This document shows positions 41,840-50,604 of a stretch of DNA of 64,000 nt, piece by piece. Below the pieces are notes generated by a model that saw nothing but the letters and a program-made list of their open reading frames with translations, did no database searches and was not told the origin of the DNA. The first letter of the stretch is position 1, and each line of letters begins with the position of its first letter. This DNA comes from Pseudomonas sp. SJZ079. Its GTDB lineage: Bacteria > Pseudomonadota > Gammaproteobacteria > Pseudomonadales > Pseudomonadaceae. Location: positions 60,266 to 124,265 of the forward strand of contig NZ_VIUH01000016.1 in assembly GCF_007993865.1 (NCBI RefSeq). The letters are read 5' to 3'. The position numbers and the translations under genes are program-made.

Positions 41840-42703
41840 ATGTCGCCTGAAATTGTCGCGTTCTTCGATGCCGCCACCTCCACTTACAGCTATGTGGTCA
41901 GCGATCCGGCCAGCAAACGCTGCGCCATCATCGATCCGGTGCTGGATTACGACCCGGCCGCCGGGCGCACCTCGCTGGGCAGTGCCGCACGCGTGCTCGA
42001 GCATGTGCGTGAACTGGGGTTGACGCTGGACTGGCTGCTGGAAACCCATGTGCATGCCGATCATCTGTCCGCCGCAGCTCACCTCAAACATCAACTGGGC
42101 GGGCGGCTGGCCATTGGCGAGCGGGTCACCGTGGTTCAGGAAACCTTCGCCAAGCTGTTCAATACCGGCAGTGAGTTCGCCACCGATGGGCGCCAGTTCG
42201 ATCGGTTGTTCCGTGATGGCGACAGTTTCAGCATCGGTGCTATCCCCGCGCGTGCCCTGCACACCCCGGGGCATACTCCGGGGTGCATGACCTACCTGAT
42301 CGGCGATGCTGCTTTCGTCGGTGACACCCTGTTCATGCCCGATTACGGTACCGCCCGTTGCGACTTTCCCGGTGGTGATGCACGCAGTCTGTACCGTTCG
42401 ATCCGCAGGCTGTTCGAACTGCCGGGCGAGACCCGCTTGTTCATGTGTCACGATTACAAGGCGCCGGGCCGCGATCATCATCGCTACCAGACGACGGTGG
42501 CCGAGCAGCGCGCCGACAACGTGCACGTGCGCGACGGCATCGATGAACAGACCTTCGTGACCATGCGCCGCGCCCGCGATGCCGAACTCCATGTGCCTGC
42601 CCTGATCCTGCCCGCGGTGCAGGTCAACATGCGTGCCGGCGAGTTGCCGCCGGCCGAGGACAACGGCACGCGTTACCTGAAAATTCCAGTGGATGTGCTT
42701 TGA
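41840..42703 (+). CDS. blh: persulfide dioxygenase-like metallo-beta-lactamase protein (Blh/ETHE1 type)
   Basis: Iron-dependent hydrolase-fold enzyme of 287 residues, expected to oxidise glutathione persulfide to sulfite. Metal motif THVHADHLSAAAHL at about residue 69 (HxHxDH), then HTPGHTPGCMTYLIGD (about 140), FVGDTLFMPDYG (about 156) and the last histidine in MCHDYKA (about 203). The C-terminal 70 residues extend beyond ETHE1 as in the bacterial Blh group. It follows the transporter halves by 120 bp, and its stop overlaps the SulP start (TGATG). Confidence 0.87.
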   Translation: MSPEIVAFFDAATSTYSYVVSDPASKRCAIIDPVLDYDPAAGRTSLGSAARVLEHVRELGLTLDWLLETHVHADHLSAAAHLKHQLGGRLAIGERVTVVQETFAKLFNTGSEFATDGRQFDRLFRDGDSFSIGAIPARALHTPGHTPGCMTYLIGDAAFVGDTLFMPDYGTARCDFPGGDARSLYRSIRRLFELPGETRLFMCHDYKAPGRDHHRYQTTVAEQRADNVHVRDGIDEQTFVTMRRARDAELHVPALILPAVQVNMRAGELPPAEDNGTRYLKIPVDVL

Positions 42704-44430
42704 TGCGCTGGCGCCCGGACTGGTTGCGCGGCTACAACCGCAGAATTGCGGGCCACGATGCGATAGCCGCACTGATCGTCACCCTGATGCTGATTCCGCA
42801 GAGCCTGGCCTACGCCATGTTGGCCGGCCTGCCGCCGGTGACCGGGCTGTATGCCAGCATCCTGCCGCTGCTGGCCTACGCCCTGTTCGGCTCCAGCCGC
42901 ACCCTGGCGGTCGGCCCGGTGGCGGTTGTGTCGCTGATGACTGCCGCCGCCCTGGGTCCGCTGTTTCCTCCGGGCAGCGTCGAGTACCTGGGGGCGGCCA
43001 CGCTGCTGGCGCTATTGTCGGCGCTGCTGCTGTTCGGCATGGCGCTGTTGCGCCTGGGCTTTCTCGCTAATTTCCTTAGCCATCCAGTGATCTCCGGTTT
43101 TATCAGCGCCGCCGGCTTGTTGATTGCGCTGGGACAGCTCAAGCACATCCTCGGTATCCCGGCCGCCGGCCAGGCCCTGCCGCAGCTGCTGCCCGCGCTG
43201 CTTGAGGGCGTGCCGCAGACTCATCTGCCGACCCTGGCGATCGGCGCCAGCAGCCTGCTGTTGCTCTGGTGGGTGCGCGCGCACTCGAAGGCGGCGCTCA
43301 CCCGTCTTGGCGTCGCTCCGGCCCTGGCGGGTAACCTGGCCAAGGCTGGGCCGGTGCTGGCGATCGTCCTGGCGGTGCTGGTGGTCGGCGCTCTGCAGCT
43401 GGAGCAGGCCGGGGTTCAGGTGGTCGGGGCGGTTCCCCGTGGATTACCGACGCTAGTGCTGCCAACCCTGGATCTGGCGCTGATGCGGCAGCTGTTACCG
43501 GCTGCGGCGCTGATCAGCCTGATAGGTTTCGTCGAATCGGTGTCGGTGGCGCAGACCCTGGCGGCCAAGCGCCGTCAGCGCATCGCCCCGGATCGCGAAT
43601 TGCTCGGTCTCGGCGCAGCCAACCTGGCGGCAGCGTTCAGCGCCAGCATGCCGGTGACCGGAAGCTTCTCCCGTTCGATGGTGAATTTCGAGGCCGGCGC
43701 GCAGACGCCCATGGCCGGCGCGTTGAGCGCCTTCGGTGTCGCCATCAGCGCGTTGCTGCTCACTCCTTGGCTGCATGACCTGCCGCAGGCGGTGCTGGCG
43801 GCGGCGATTATCGTGGCGGTGCTCGGCCTGGTCGACCTCGGCGCGCTACGGCATACCTGGCACTTTTCCCGAGCGGACGGCGCGGCGCAGCTCGCTACCC
43901 TGGGCGGTGTGCTGCTGCTCGGCGTCGAGGCCGGCATTCTTCTGGGTGTGGGGTTGTCCTTGTTGTTGTTTCTCTGGCGCACCAGTCGCCCGCATATGGC
44001 GGTGGTCGGCCAGCTGCCGGGCAGCGAGCACTTTCGTAATATCCTGCGTTTTGCCGTGGTGGAGAGTCCCAGCGTACTGTCGCTGCGGGTCGACGAGAGC
44101 CTGTATTTCCCTAACGCGCGCTACCTCGAGGAGCGCATCGGCGAGCTGATCGCGACGCGGCCGTTGGTGCGTCATCTGGTGCTGATGTGCCCGGGCGTCA
44201 ACCTGATCGACGCCAGTGCGCTGGACAGCCTGGAGGCCATAGTCGAGCGTCTGCACAGTGCCGGGGTGCAGTTGCATCTGTCGGAGGTGAAGGGGCCGGT
44301 GATGGATCAGCTCAAGCGTTCGAATTTCCTCGAGCGCTTCGGCGGGCGGGTGTTCGTCAGTCAGTATGAGGCGTTGCGCGCGCTGGACCCTGAGAGTACC
44401 CAGCGCGCGCAGTCTCGCGAGGCCGGTTAA
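42703..44430 (+). CDS. SulP-family anion permease with STAS domain
   Basis: Membrane permease of 575 residues. [20 protein letters not shown] (about 28-47) and [20 protein letters not shown] are the SulP signatures; ten or more spans follow, and a cytoplasmic STAS domain occupies about 430-560 ([20 protein letters not shown]). In Blh-BigR operons such permeases are thought to export sulfite or sulfate made from persulfide. It overlaps the blh stop, and its own stop overlaps the convergent aguA stop by four bases. Confidence 0.87.
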   Translation: MRWRPDWLRGYNRRIAGHDAIAALIVTLMLIPQSLAYAMLAGLPPVTGLYASILPLLAYALFGSSRTLAVGPVAVVSLMTAAALGPLFPPGSVEYLGAATLLALLSALLLFGMALLRLGFLANFLSHPVISGFISAAGLLIALGQLKHILGIPAAGQALPQLLPALLEGVPQTHLPTLAIGASSLLLLWWVRAHSKAALTRLGVAPALAGNLAKAGPVLAIVLAVLVVGALQLEQAGVQVVGAVPRGLPTLVLPTLDLALMRQLLPAAALISLIGFVESVSVAQTLAAKRRQRIAPDRELLGLGAANLAAAFSASMPVTGSFSRSMVNFEAGAQTPMAGALSAFGVAISALLLTPWLHDLPQAVLAAAIIVAVLGLVDLGALRHTWHFSRADGAAQLATLGGVLLLGVEAGILLGVGLSLLLFLWRTSRPHMAVVGQLPGSEHFRNILRFAVVESPSVLSLRVDESLYFPNARYLEERIGELIATRPLVRHLVLMCPGVNLIDASALDSLEAIVERLHSAGVQLHLSEVKGPVMDQLKRSNFLERFGGRVFVSQYEALRALDPESTQRAQSREAG

Positions 44431-45533
44431 GCGTATTGCGGCGCCGGTTGTTGCTGGGTGATGCAGTGGATATTGCCGCCGCCGAGGAGGATCTCCCGGC
44501 CAGGCACCATCACCACGCGGTGTTCGGGGAACAGGCGTTGCAGGATGGCGCGCGCTTCTTCGTCCAGCGGGTCGTTGAAGCTCGGCGCGATGATGCCGCC
44601 GTTGACGATCAGGAAATTGACGTAGGAGCCGGCCAGACGCACCGAGGGATCACGCTCCTGGGTGCCGGCGGCCAGGTCGACGCCGGCGCACTCCTCGGCC
44701 GTGGCGTGCAGCGGCCCGGGGATCGGCATTTTGTGCACGAGCAGCTGACGGCCGCGAGCATCGCGCGCCGCTTCCAGCACCCGCATGGCTGCCTGGCAGC
44801 GTGGGTAGTTGGGGTTGTGCTCGTCGTCGGTCCAGGCCAGCAGCACTTCGCCCGGGCGCACGTAGCAGCAGAAATTGTCGACGTGGCCATCGGTCTCGTC
44901 GTTGAACAGGCCGTCCGGCAGCCAGATCACGCGGTCGATGGCCAGGTGTTCGCGCAACACCTGTTCGATTTCTTCGCGATCCAGGTGCGGGTTGCGATTG
45001 CGGTTGAGCAGGCATTCCTCGGTGGTGATCAGGGTGCCCTCGCCGTCGACGTGGATCGAGCCACCCTCCAGCACGAAGCCTTCGCTGCGATAGCGGGCGC
45101 AACGCTCGATCTCGAGGATCTTGCTGGCCACCTGGTCGTCGTGGTTCCACGGCGAGTAGAGGCCGCCGTCGAAGCCGCCCCAGGCGTTGAAGACCCAGTC
45201 TACGCCGCGGACTTCGCCGTCCTGACCGGTGACGAAAGTCGGCCCGGTGTCGCGCACCCAGGCGTCATTGCTGCTGATCTCGACCACGCGGATATTGCCG
45301 TGGTCGAGCCGTGCGCGGGCGTTCTCGTACTGGCCGGCCGAGACGCAGACGGTGACCGCCTCGAAGTCGGCGATGGCCTTGGCCACTGCGGTGAAGGCCG
45401 CTTGTGCCGGTTTACCACCGAGGCGCCAGTTGTCCGGGCGCTCGGGCCAGACCATCCAGGTCTGGCTGTGGGGTTCCCACTCGGCCGGCATGCGAAAGCC
45501 GTCGGCGCGCGGGGTGCTGTTGAGGGTCGTCAT
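44427..45533 (-). CDS. aguA: agmatine deiminase AguA
   Basis: Hydrolyses agmatine to N-carbamoylputrescine and ammonia. The 368-residue length equals that of the P. aeruginosa enzyme as I recall it. The start at 45533 ([12 protein letters not shown]) follows an AGGTG site; the longer frame runs through a repeat. Visible motifs: [10 protein letters not shown] (about 110), [27 protein letters not shown] (about 170), [11 protein letters not shown] (about 220) and the catalytic cysteine 357 in [11 protein letters not shown]. It is downstream of aguB, separated by a REP-type palindrome that may lower its expression relative to aguB. Confidence 0.95.
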   Translation of the reverse strand: MTTLNSTPRADGFRMPAEWEPHSQTWMVWPERPDNWRLGGKPAQAAFTAVAKAIADFEAVTVCVSAGQYENARARLDHGNIRVVEISSNDAWVRDTGPTFVTGQDGEVRGVDWVFNAWGGFDGGLYSPWNHDDQVASKILEIERCARYRSEGFVLEGGSIHVDGEGTLITTEECLLNRNRNPHLDREEIEQVLREHLAIDRVIWLPDGLFNDETDGHVDNFCCYVRPGEVLLAWTDDEHNPNYPRCQAAMRVLEAARDARGRQLLVHKMPIPGPLHATAEECAGVDLAAGTQERDPSVRLAGSYVNFLIVNGGIIAPSFNDPLDEEARAILQRLFPEHRVVMVPGREILLGGGNIHCITQQQPAPQYA

Positions 45534-45574
45534 GGATTCACCTGCTGAAACTGAGCCTGATAGGGCTAAAGCTA

Positions 45575-45631
45575 TGTGGGAGCGGCCTTGGCCGCGATCA
45601 GCGCACAATCGCGGCCAAGGCCACTCCCACA
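45575..45631. repeat. REP-type palindrome between aguB and aguA
   Basis: TGTGGGAGCGGCCTTGGCCG (45575 on) and its near-complement CGGCCAAGGCCACTCCCACA (to 45631) form a long hairpin with a short loop. This is the well-known Pseudomonas REP sequence class. In an operon such hairpins can terminate part of the transcripts or stabilise the upstream mRNA. Confidence 0.8.
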
Positions 45632-45642
45632 GGTGGAGAGGG

Positions 45643-46521
45643 TCAGGACTCCAGCGCGCCGTCCAGGGTCTTGATCGGCCCATAGAGGTTCGGTCGACGG
45701 TCGCGGAAGCTGCCCCAGGCGCTGCGGGTATGCTCCAGCTGGTCGAGGTCGAAGCTGTGCACCAGCACGCCTTCCTCGGTCTGGTTGAGTTCCTCGACCT
45801 TGGCGCCGAACTGATCGGCGATAAAGGATGAACCGTAGAAGGTGATGTCGTAGTCGCCTTGCTCTTCCTTGCCGATGCGGTTGGAGGCCACCAGCGGCAT
45901 CAGGTTGGCGCCGGCGTGGCCCTGCTGCACGCGCTGCCAATGCTCGCGCGAGGTGATGTTCGGGTCATGCGGCTCGCTGCCGATGGCGGTCGGGTAGAAC
46001 AGGATTTCTGCACCGAGCAGGGCCATGCTGCGCGCGCACTCGGGGAACCACTGGTCCCAGCAGATACCCACGCCGATCTTGGCGTAGCGGGTGTTCCATA
46101 CCTTGAAGCCGGTATCGCCCGGGTTGAAGTAGTACTTCTCGTGGTAGCCGGGGCCGTCCGGGATGTGGCTCTTGCGGTAGATACCGAGGTTTTTGCCGTC
46201 GGCATCGATGATCGCGATGCTGTTGTAGCGCGCGCGACCGGCCAGCTCGAAGAAGCTGATCGGCAGCACCACCTCGAGCTCCTTGGCGACTTTCTGGAAG
46301 TGCGCGATGGCTTCGTTGGCGTCCACGGTGGTGGCCAGCTGCAGGTAGTCCGGGTTCGGCTTCTGGCAGAAATACGGGGTCTCGAACAGTTCCTGAATCA
46401 GGATGATCTGCGCGCCTTTGGCGGCGGCTTGGCGTACCAGCTTCTCGGCGTTGGCGATGTTGGCGGCGCGATCCCAGGAACAAGCCATCTGGGTGGCGGC
46501 GACGGTGACGATGCGGGACAT
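45643..46521 (-). CDS. aguB: N-carbamoylputrescine amidase AguB
   Basis: Nitrilase-superfamily enzyme of 292 residues converting N-carbamoylputrescine to putrescine. The catalytic triad residues are glutamate in [12 protein letters not shown], lysine in [18 protein letters not shown] and cysteine in [15 protein letters not shown]. The start at 46521 ([12 protein letters not shown]) is the family N-terminus. It is the first structural gene after the AT-rich control region downstream of aguR. Confidence 0.95.
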   Translation of the reverse strand: MSRIVTVAATQMACSWDRAANIANAEKLVRQAAAKGAQIILIQELFETPYFCQKPNPDYLQLATTVDANEAIAHFQKVAKELEVVLPISFFELAGRARYNSIAIIDADGKNLGIYRKSHIPDGPGYHEKYYFNPGDTGFKVWNTRYAKIGVGICWDQWFPECARSMALLGAEILFYPTAIGSEPHDPNITSREHWQRVQQGHAGANLMPLVASNRIGKEEQGDYDITFYGSSFIADQFGAKVEELNQTEEGVLVHSFDLDQLEHTRSAWGSFRDRRPNLYGPIKTLDGALES

Positions 46522-46627
46522 GGAACACCTCGTAAGAGCAATGAGCGGTGGCCGTAACAACCTAGCAGACGACCGATGATGGTGCCGGGTCGGCGGACCT
46601 GGGTCTGCCGAGTGGGTGTATGACTTT

Positions 46628-46698
46628 ATAGTCGATATAAATCTGCTTTAAAAGCGTATTTTTTCTATTGAAAGCTAATAGTCGATTAAAAAGCAGAT
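46628..46698. promoter_or_regulatory. AT-rich control region of aguBA, paired repeats
   Basis: ATAGTCGAT occurs at 46628-46636 and again at 46678-46686, fifty bases apart. ATCTGCTTT (46641-46649) and AAAGCAGAT (46690-46698) are inverted copies. The segment is strikingly AT-rich and lies between aguR and aguB, where the AguR-controlled promoter is expected. The repeat pair is a good candidate for the AguR operator. Confidence 0.6.
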
Positions 46699-46730
46699 AA
46701 ATATCTGTATTTGTCGTGGCGACTAGAGCT

Positions 46731-46777
46731 GTAGCTCGGATGTAATCCGGGAACGCTTCGCCCGGATTGCCCTCGAG
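46731..46777. repeat. degenerate GTAGCCCGGAT-type repeat
   Basis: GTAGCTCGGATGTAATCCGGGAACGCTTCGCCCGGATTGCCCTCGAGCTA resembles the palindromes at 7227 and 40311 with several substitutions. It ends at the aguR stop codon. Confidence 0.5.
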
Positions 46778-47416
46778 CTAGAGTGGTGCGTTGCGCTTGG
46801 GCAGGAAGGGCGGCAGGTACAGGCCCAGGTAGGCATCGAATACGCGCATGCCTTCTTCGGCCAGGCGCGGGGTGATGCGGCCATGCAGCTGGACCGAGCG
46901 GGCGTAGACCCGATCACCCAGCTCCATGGCCAGGGCGAACACATCCACATCGTTGGGCAATGGCGGCAGGACAAAGTGCCGTTCGAACAGCGACTGCATC
47001 AGGCGGCCCAGTTCGATGTCGTGCTGGCGGTCGGCCTGGGTGACTTCGCTCAGGCCGTGCTGGGCGAGAATCAACTGGCGCGCCGCCGCATCGCCGGCAT
47101 AGATCGCCAGCATGCGTTGCTCGACGCTGCGCGACAGGTCGCGCCAGTCGCGCAGCTCGGCGTGTGCCAAGGGCGCCTGCAAGCAGGCGCGGAACGCGGC
47201 GTGAATGTCCGCGGTCAGCGCTTCGAGCAGGGCCGGTACGCTGGCGAAGAAGTGATAGACCGAGGAGGGCGGAATCGCCGCGCGCTCGGCCACGCTGTAA
47301 ATCGACAGGCTGGCGACGCCCTGTTCGGCGAGCAGCTCGCGGGCGGCGCCGAGGATCACGGCGATGCGCGCCTGGCTGCTGGCGCGGGGTTTGCGGGCAA
47401 TGGTGGGGCGCGGCAT
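46778..47416 (-). CDS. aguR: TetR-family repressor AguR
   Basis: Regulator of 212 residues expected to repress aguBA until agmatine or N-carbamoylputrescine is present. The N-terminal helix-turn-helix region includes ARELLAEQGVASLSIYSVAE and RAAIPPSSVYHFFASVPALL (about residues 24-65). The C-terminal ligand domain is family-typical. Either of two close ATGs (47425 or 47416) may be used. The identification rests on its place upstream of aguBA and the TetR fold. Confidence 0.85.
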   Translation of the reverse strand: MPRPTIARKPRASSQARIAVILGAARELLAEQGVASLSIYSVAERAAIPPSSVYHFFASVPALLEALTADIHAAFRACLQAPLAHAELRDWRDLSRSVEQRMLAIYAGDAAARQLILAQHGLSEVTQADRQHDIELGRLMQSLFERHFVLPPLPNDVDVFALAMELGDRVYARSVQLHGRITPRLAEEGMRVFDAYLGLYLPPFLPKRNAPL

Positions 47417-47507
47417 GGCGATCATCTCGACAAGGGACGCGCTATTGGACGTCAGCGGGGCCGAGCAGGCAAGTCAGGATGCGCCGCGGATGAACGGCGG
47501 ATGTCCC

Positions 47508-47586
47508 GTAGGCTGGGTAGAGCCGCTTTTTTGGCGAAACCCAGCAAAGTCCGGTGCTGGGTTTCGCTGCGCTCTACCCAGCCTAC
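47508..47586. repeat. palindromic repeat with GTAGGCTGGGTAGAG ends
   Basis: GTAGGCTGGGTAGAGC at the left and GCTCTACCCAGCCTAC at the right are inverted copies. The inner TGGCGAAACCCAGCA and TGCTGGGTTTCGCTG also pair, so the whole 79 bases can fold into one long hairpin. The same ends bound the 166-bp element at 63711-63876. Confidence 0.75.
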
Positions 47587-47601
47587 AGGTTATGGGCCGT
47601 T

Positions 47602-48687
47602 TTACTGGCCATCGCGAAAGCGTGCCCATACCTTATCGCGGACAATCCGATGTTTCTCGGGCATGGCTTCCAGGGCAAATAGACGGCGTTTAGTGTCGCG
47701 ATCCGGGTAGAGACCGGGTTGCTCGCGCAAGGCCTCGACGAGAAAAGCCTGGGAGTCGGCGTTGCCATTGGGGTAGAGGGTTTCCTCGGTGATCAGCGCT
47801 GCGACTTGCGGCTGCATCAGGTAGTCGATAAAGCGGTGGGCGAGATCGGCGCGGTGGGCGCTGCTGGGGATCACCAGGTTGTCGACAAACAGCACCGAGC
47901 CTTCCGTCGGTACCACAAAACGTACCGGCTGCCCGGCATCGGCGGCGGCCAGGGCGTCGCCGACCCAGGCCATGGCCACGCACAGTCGGCCGTTGTTGAG
48001 GTCGTCGATATAGCGCTCGCTGTCGACGTATTTCAGGTACGGGCGCAGGTCGTCGAGCAGCTTGCTGGCGCGTTCGATCCGGCTCGGCGCGCTGCGCGTC
48101 AGCCTGCGGCCCTGGTAGTTGAGCAGCAGCGAGAGGGTCTCATCCGGGGCATCCAGTACGCTGATGCCACAGCTGGCCAGGCGACTGCTGTGTTCGGCAT
48201 CGAACAGCAGACTCCAGCTCTCCGGCAACGGTCCGCCGAACGCGGCCTCGGCCTGCGGCGTATTGATCGCCAGACCAACCATGCCCCAGAGGTAGGGCGC
48301 CGCGTAGCGGTTGTTCGGATCGACCGCGGCCAGTTTGCTCAGCAGCTCTTTGTCTAGATGCCGGCGGTTGGGCAGGAGGCTGAAGTCCAGGGGTTGCAGG
48401 GCGCCGGCCTTGATCAGTGCCGGCAGCTCATCGTTGGAGGGCACGGCTATATCGATGGCTTCGCCACTGGCCAGGGCCTGGTTCAGCTCGGCATCGGTGC
48501 TGAAGGTGTGGTATTCGACGCGGATGCCGGTGTCGGCTTCGAAGGCTTTGAGTACCTGCGGGGCGATGTAGTCGTTCCAGTTGTAGACGCGAATCATCTC
48601 CTCGCGCTCTTTCGGCTGAGCGGCTTCATTGGCGTTTATCAGCAAGGGCGTCAGTGCGAGCAGTAGCGCGGCGAACAGGCGGGGCAT
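47602..48687 (-). CDS. periplasmic polyamine-binding protein, orphan (PotD/SpuD-like)
   Basis: Secreted binding protein of 361 residues. The ATG at 48687 lies seven bases after AGGGAG and begins MPRLFAALLLALTPLLINA, a signal peptide. MIRVYNWNDYIAPQVLKAFE mirrors the SpuD/SpuE first strand, and YAAPYLWGMVGLAIN and IDDLNNGRLCVAMAWVGDAL match their ligand-site regions. It is clearly more diverged than SpuD and SpuE are from each other. It corresponds in position to P. aeruginosa PA0295, as I recall it. It may serve the SpuFGH permease with a different ligand. Confidence 0.88.
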   Translation of the reverse strand: MPRLFAALLLALTPLLINANEAAQPKEREEMIRVYNWNDYIAPQVLKAFEADTGIRVEYHTFSTDAELNQALASGEAIDIAVPSNDELPALIKAGALQPLDFSLLPNRRHLDKELLSKLAAVDPNNRYAAPYLWGMVGLAINTPQAEAAFGGPLPESWSLLFDAEHSSRLASCGISVLDAPDETLSLLLNYQGRRLTRSAPSRIERASKLLDDLRPYLKYVDSERYIDDLNNGRLCVAMAWVGDALAAADAGQPVRFVVPTEGSVLFVDNLVIPSSAHRADLAHRFIDYLMQPQVAALITEETLYPNGNADSQAFLVEALREQPGLYPDRDTKRRLFALEAMPEKHRIVRDKVWARFRDGQ

Positions 48688-48837
48688 GGGCATCTCCCTG
48701 AGTGCAGTGAATGCAGTAGGGCCGCGCCATCCGGCGTGGCCGTTGGATTCGGCTGTTGCGGGCGCGGGATGGCGGTGTGCCGGGCAGCGCCGATCCGCCA
48801 CGAGCATGGGCGCGCGGCCGAGGTGTGCGGTAATGGG

Positions 48838-48899
48838 CTAGGGTCTGTTGCCGTTTCATTGCGAGCCGCGTTGCCGCGAGAAACGGCAACAGACCCTAG
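48838..48899. repeat. MITE-like perfect palindrome, copy 1
   Basis: CTAGGGTCTGTTGCCGTTTC (48838-48857) and GAAACGGCAACAGACCCTAG (48880-48899) are perfect 20-base inverted repeats around a 22-base loop. The first 46 bases recur exactly at 63906-63951. It lies between the orphan binding protein gene and spuI and carries no ORF. The CTAG at both ends could be a target duplication. Confidence 0.75.
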
Positions 48900-48910
48900 G
48901 TCGAACCGGA

Positions 48911-48940
48911 TAAAACGACGCCGGCTCAAGGCCGGCGTCG
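48911..48940 (-). terminator. intrinsic terminator after spuI
   Basis: On the minus strand, CGACGCCGGC and GCCGGCGTCG (48931-48940 and 48916-48925) pair perfectly around five bases and are followed by TTTTATCC. It lies nine bases beyond the spuI stop. Confidence 0.85.
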
Positions 48941-48948
48941 GGTCGTAC

Positions 48949-50328
48949 TTACACGGTGTGCAGGTACCAGTTGTACTCGAGGTCGGAGATGGTGGTCTCG
49001 AACTCTTCCAGCTCGGCTTCCTTACAGGCGACGAAGATGTCGATGTATTTAGGATCGATGTACTTGTTCATCACCTCGCTGTCATCCAACTCGCGCAGGG
49101 CATCGCGCAGGTTGTTCGGCAGGCTCTGTTCCAGCTGCTCGTAGGAGTTGCCTTCGATCGGCTCACCCGGCTCGATCTTGTTGGTCAGACCATGATGAAT
49201 ACCGGCGAGAATTGCCGACATCATCAGGTAGGGGTTGGCATCGGCACCGGCGACGCGCTGTTCGATACGCACCGAGTCGGGGCTACCGGTGGGGACGCGA
49301 ACGGCCACGGTGCGGTTGTCCAGGCCCCAGCTCGGAGCGTTCGGCACATAGAACTGCGCGCCGAAGCGACGGTACGAGTTGACGTTCGGGCAGAGGAAGG
49401 CCATCGACGCCGGCATGGTCTCCAGGATGCCGCCGATAGCATGGCGCAGTACATCGCTCTGCAGCGGGTCTTCGGAGGTAAAAATATTCTTGCCGGTTTC
49501 TTTGTCGAGCAACGAGACATGCACGTGCAGACCGTTGCCCGCCTGACCCGGGTAGGGCTTGGCCATGAAGGTCGAGTCCATCTCGTGGTCGTAGGCGATG
49601 TTTTTGATCAGGCGCTTGAGCAGCAGCGCATGGTCGCAGGCCAGCAGCGCATCCTTGGTGTGATGCAGGTTGACTTCGAATTGCGCCGGGGCGCTTTCCT
49701 TGACGATGGCGTCAGCCGGCAGGCCTTGTTCCTTGGCGGCTTCCAGCATGTCCTGCAGACAGTCGACGTATTCGTCGAGGTCGTCGATCAGGTAAACCTG
49801 GGTCGAGTGCGGGCGTTTGCCGGAAAGCGGCGAGCGTGGCGGCTGCGGACGGCCGTTCACGTTCTCCTGGTCGATCAGGTAAAACTCAAGTTCGAAAGCG
49901 GCACATATAATCAGGCCTAGTTCGTCGAACTTCTGTACCACCTGACGCAACACCTCACGCGGGTCGGCGAAGAAAGGCTGGCCGTCCAGCTCGTGCATGG
50001 TCATCAGCAGCTGCGCGGTCGGGCGCTTCTGCCAGGGTTCATTGCACAGGGTGTTGGGGATGGGGTAACAGATACGGTCGGCGTCGCCGATATCCAGGCC
50101 CAGGCCGGTGCTTTCCACCGTGGAGCCGTTGATATCCAGGGCAAACAAAGAGGCGGGAAGATTGATGCCTTTTTCATACACCTTGTGAAGGCTGGCGCGT
50201 TCGATGCGCTTGCCGCGCACCACACCATTCATATCTGCAATAAGAAGGTCGACGAACTGGACCTCAGGATGTTCCTTAAGGAACGCGTTCGCTTCATTAA
50301 GCTGAACGGCACGCGGGGGTACCGACAT
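48949..50328 (-). CDS. spuI: gamma-glutamylpolyamine synthetase SpuI
   Basis: Glutamine synthetase-like ligase of 459 residues. Motifs: VDLLIADMNGVVRGKRIERA (about 26-45), AAFELEFYLIDQE (about 143), STFMAKPYPGQAGNGLHVHV (about 253), NVNSYRRFGAQFY and NRTVAVRVPTG (about 345), AGADANPYL. It glutamylates polyamines before oxidation or transamination. It is transcribed away from spuA across a 276-bp region that holds a long inverted repeat, the arrangement recalled for P. aeruginosa spuI. The ATG at 50328 follows AAAAAAGGTGTTGCATC. Confidence 0.9.
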   Translation of the reverse strand: MSVPPRAVQLNEANAFLKEHPEVQFVDLLIADMNGVVRGKRIERASLHKVYEKGINLPASLFALDINGSTVESTGLGLDIGDADRICYPIPNTLCNEPWQKRPTAQLLMTMHELDGQPFFADPREVLRQVVQKFDELGLIICAAFELEFYLIDQENVNGRPQPPRSPLSGKRPHSTQVYLIDDLDEYVDCLQDMLEAAKEQGLPADAIVKESAPAQFEVNLHHTKDALLACDHALLLKRLIKNIAYDHEMDSTFMAKPYPGQAGNGLHVHVSLLDKETGKNIFTSEDPLQSDVLRHAIGGILETMPASMAFLCPNVNSYRRFGAQFYVPNAPSWGLDNRTVAVRVPTGSPDSVRIEQRVAGADANPYLMMSAILAGIHHGLTNKIEPGEPIEGNSYEQLEQSLPNNLRDALRELDDSEVMNKYIDPKYIDIFVACKEAELEEFETTISDLEYNWYLHTV

Positions 50329-50516
50329 GATGCAACACCTTTTTTGTTAAAAATATCAATCATGCAAATGCACGAGGTTGAGTCAATCCTAAACATCAGT
50401 GGCTGTCAAGTGACGCCTGATCTGCTCTTTAAAAGGGCGATGCGGCCAGTTTTAGGGCGTTTCAGGGCATCGCTTAGTCCGTCGCGGCCTTGGCCTGCGC
50501 GGTGCTCAGCAGGGTG

Positions 50517-50557
50517 TGTTCAATTTTTTACATGACTATTGTGAAAAAAAATGAACA
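50517..50557. promoter_or_regulatory. long inverted repeat in the spuI-spuA control region
   Basis: TGTTCAATTTTTTACA (50517-50532) and TGTGAAAAAAAATGAACA (50540-50557) are imperfect inverted copies, with exact TGTTCA/TGAACA outer arms, about 48 bases before spuA. The position suits a repressor operator or an overlapping promoter of the spu operon. Confidence 0.55.
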
Positions 50558-50604
50558 AGGCTAAGCTCGCTTAAAACCCATAACAGCAATAAAACGGGTG
50601 TCTC

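Noticed and set aside
44436..45548. 370-codon open frame on the plus strand opposite aguA
   Set aside because: AguA on the other strand is certain (catalytic Cys357 and family length). The opposite frame is a GC-bias artefact.
48838..48899. Possible transcription terminator
   Set aside because: The stem is perfect, but neither side has a U tract, and a 46-bp exact copy at 63906 shows it belongs to a repeat family. The real spuI terminator is at 48911-48940.
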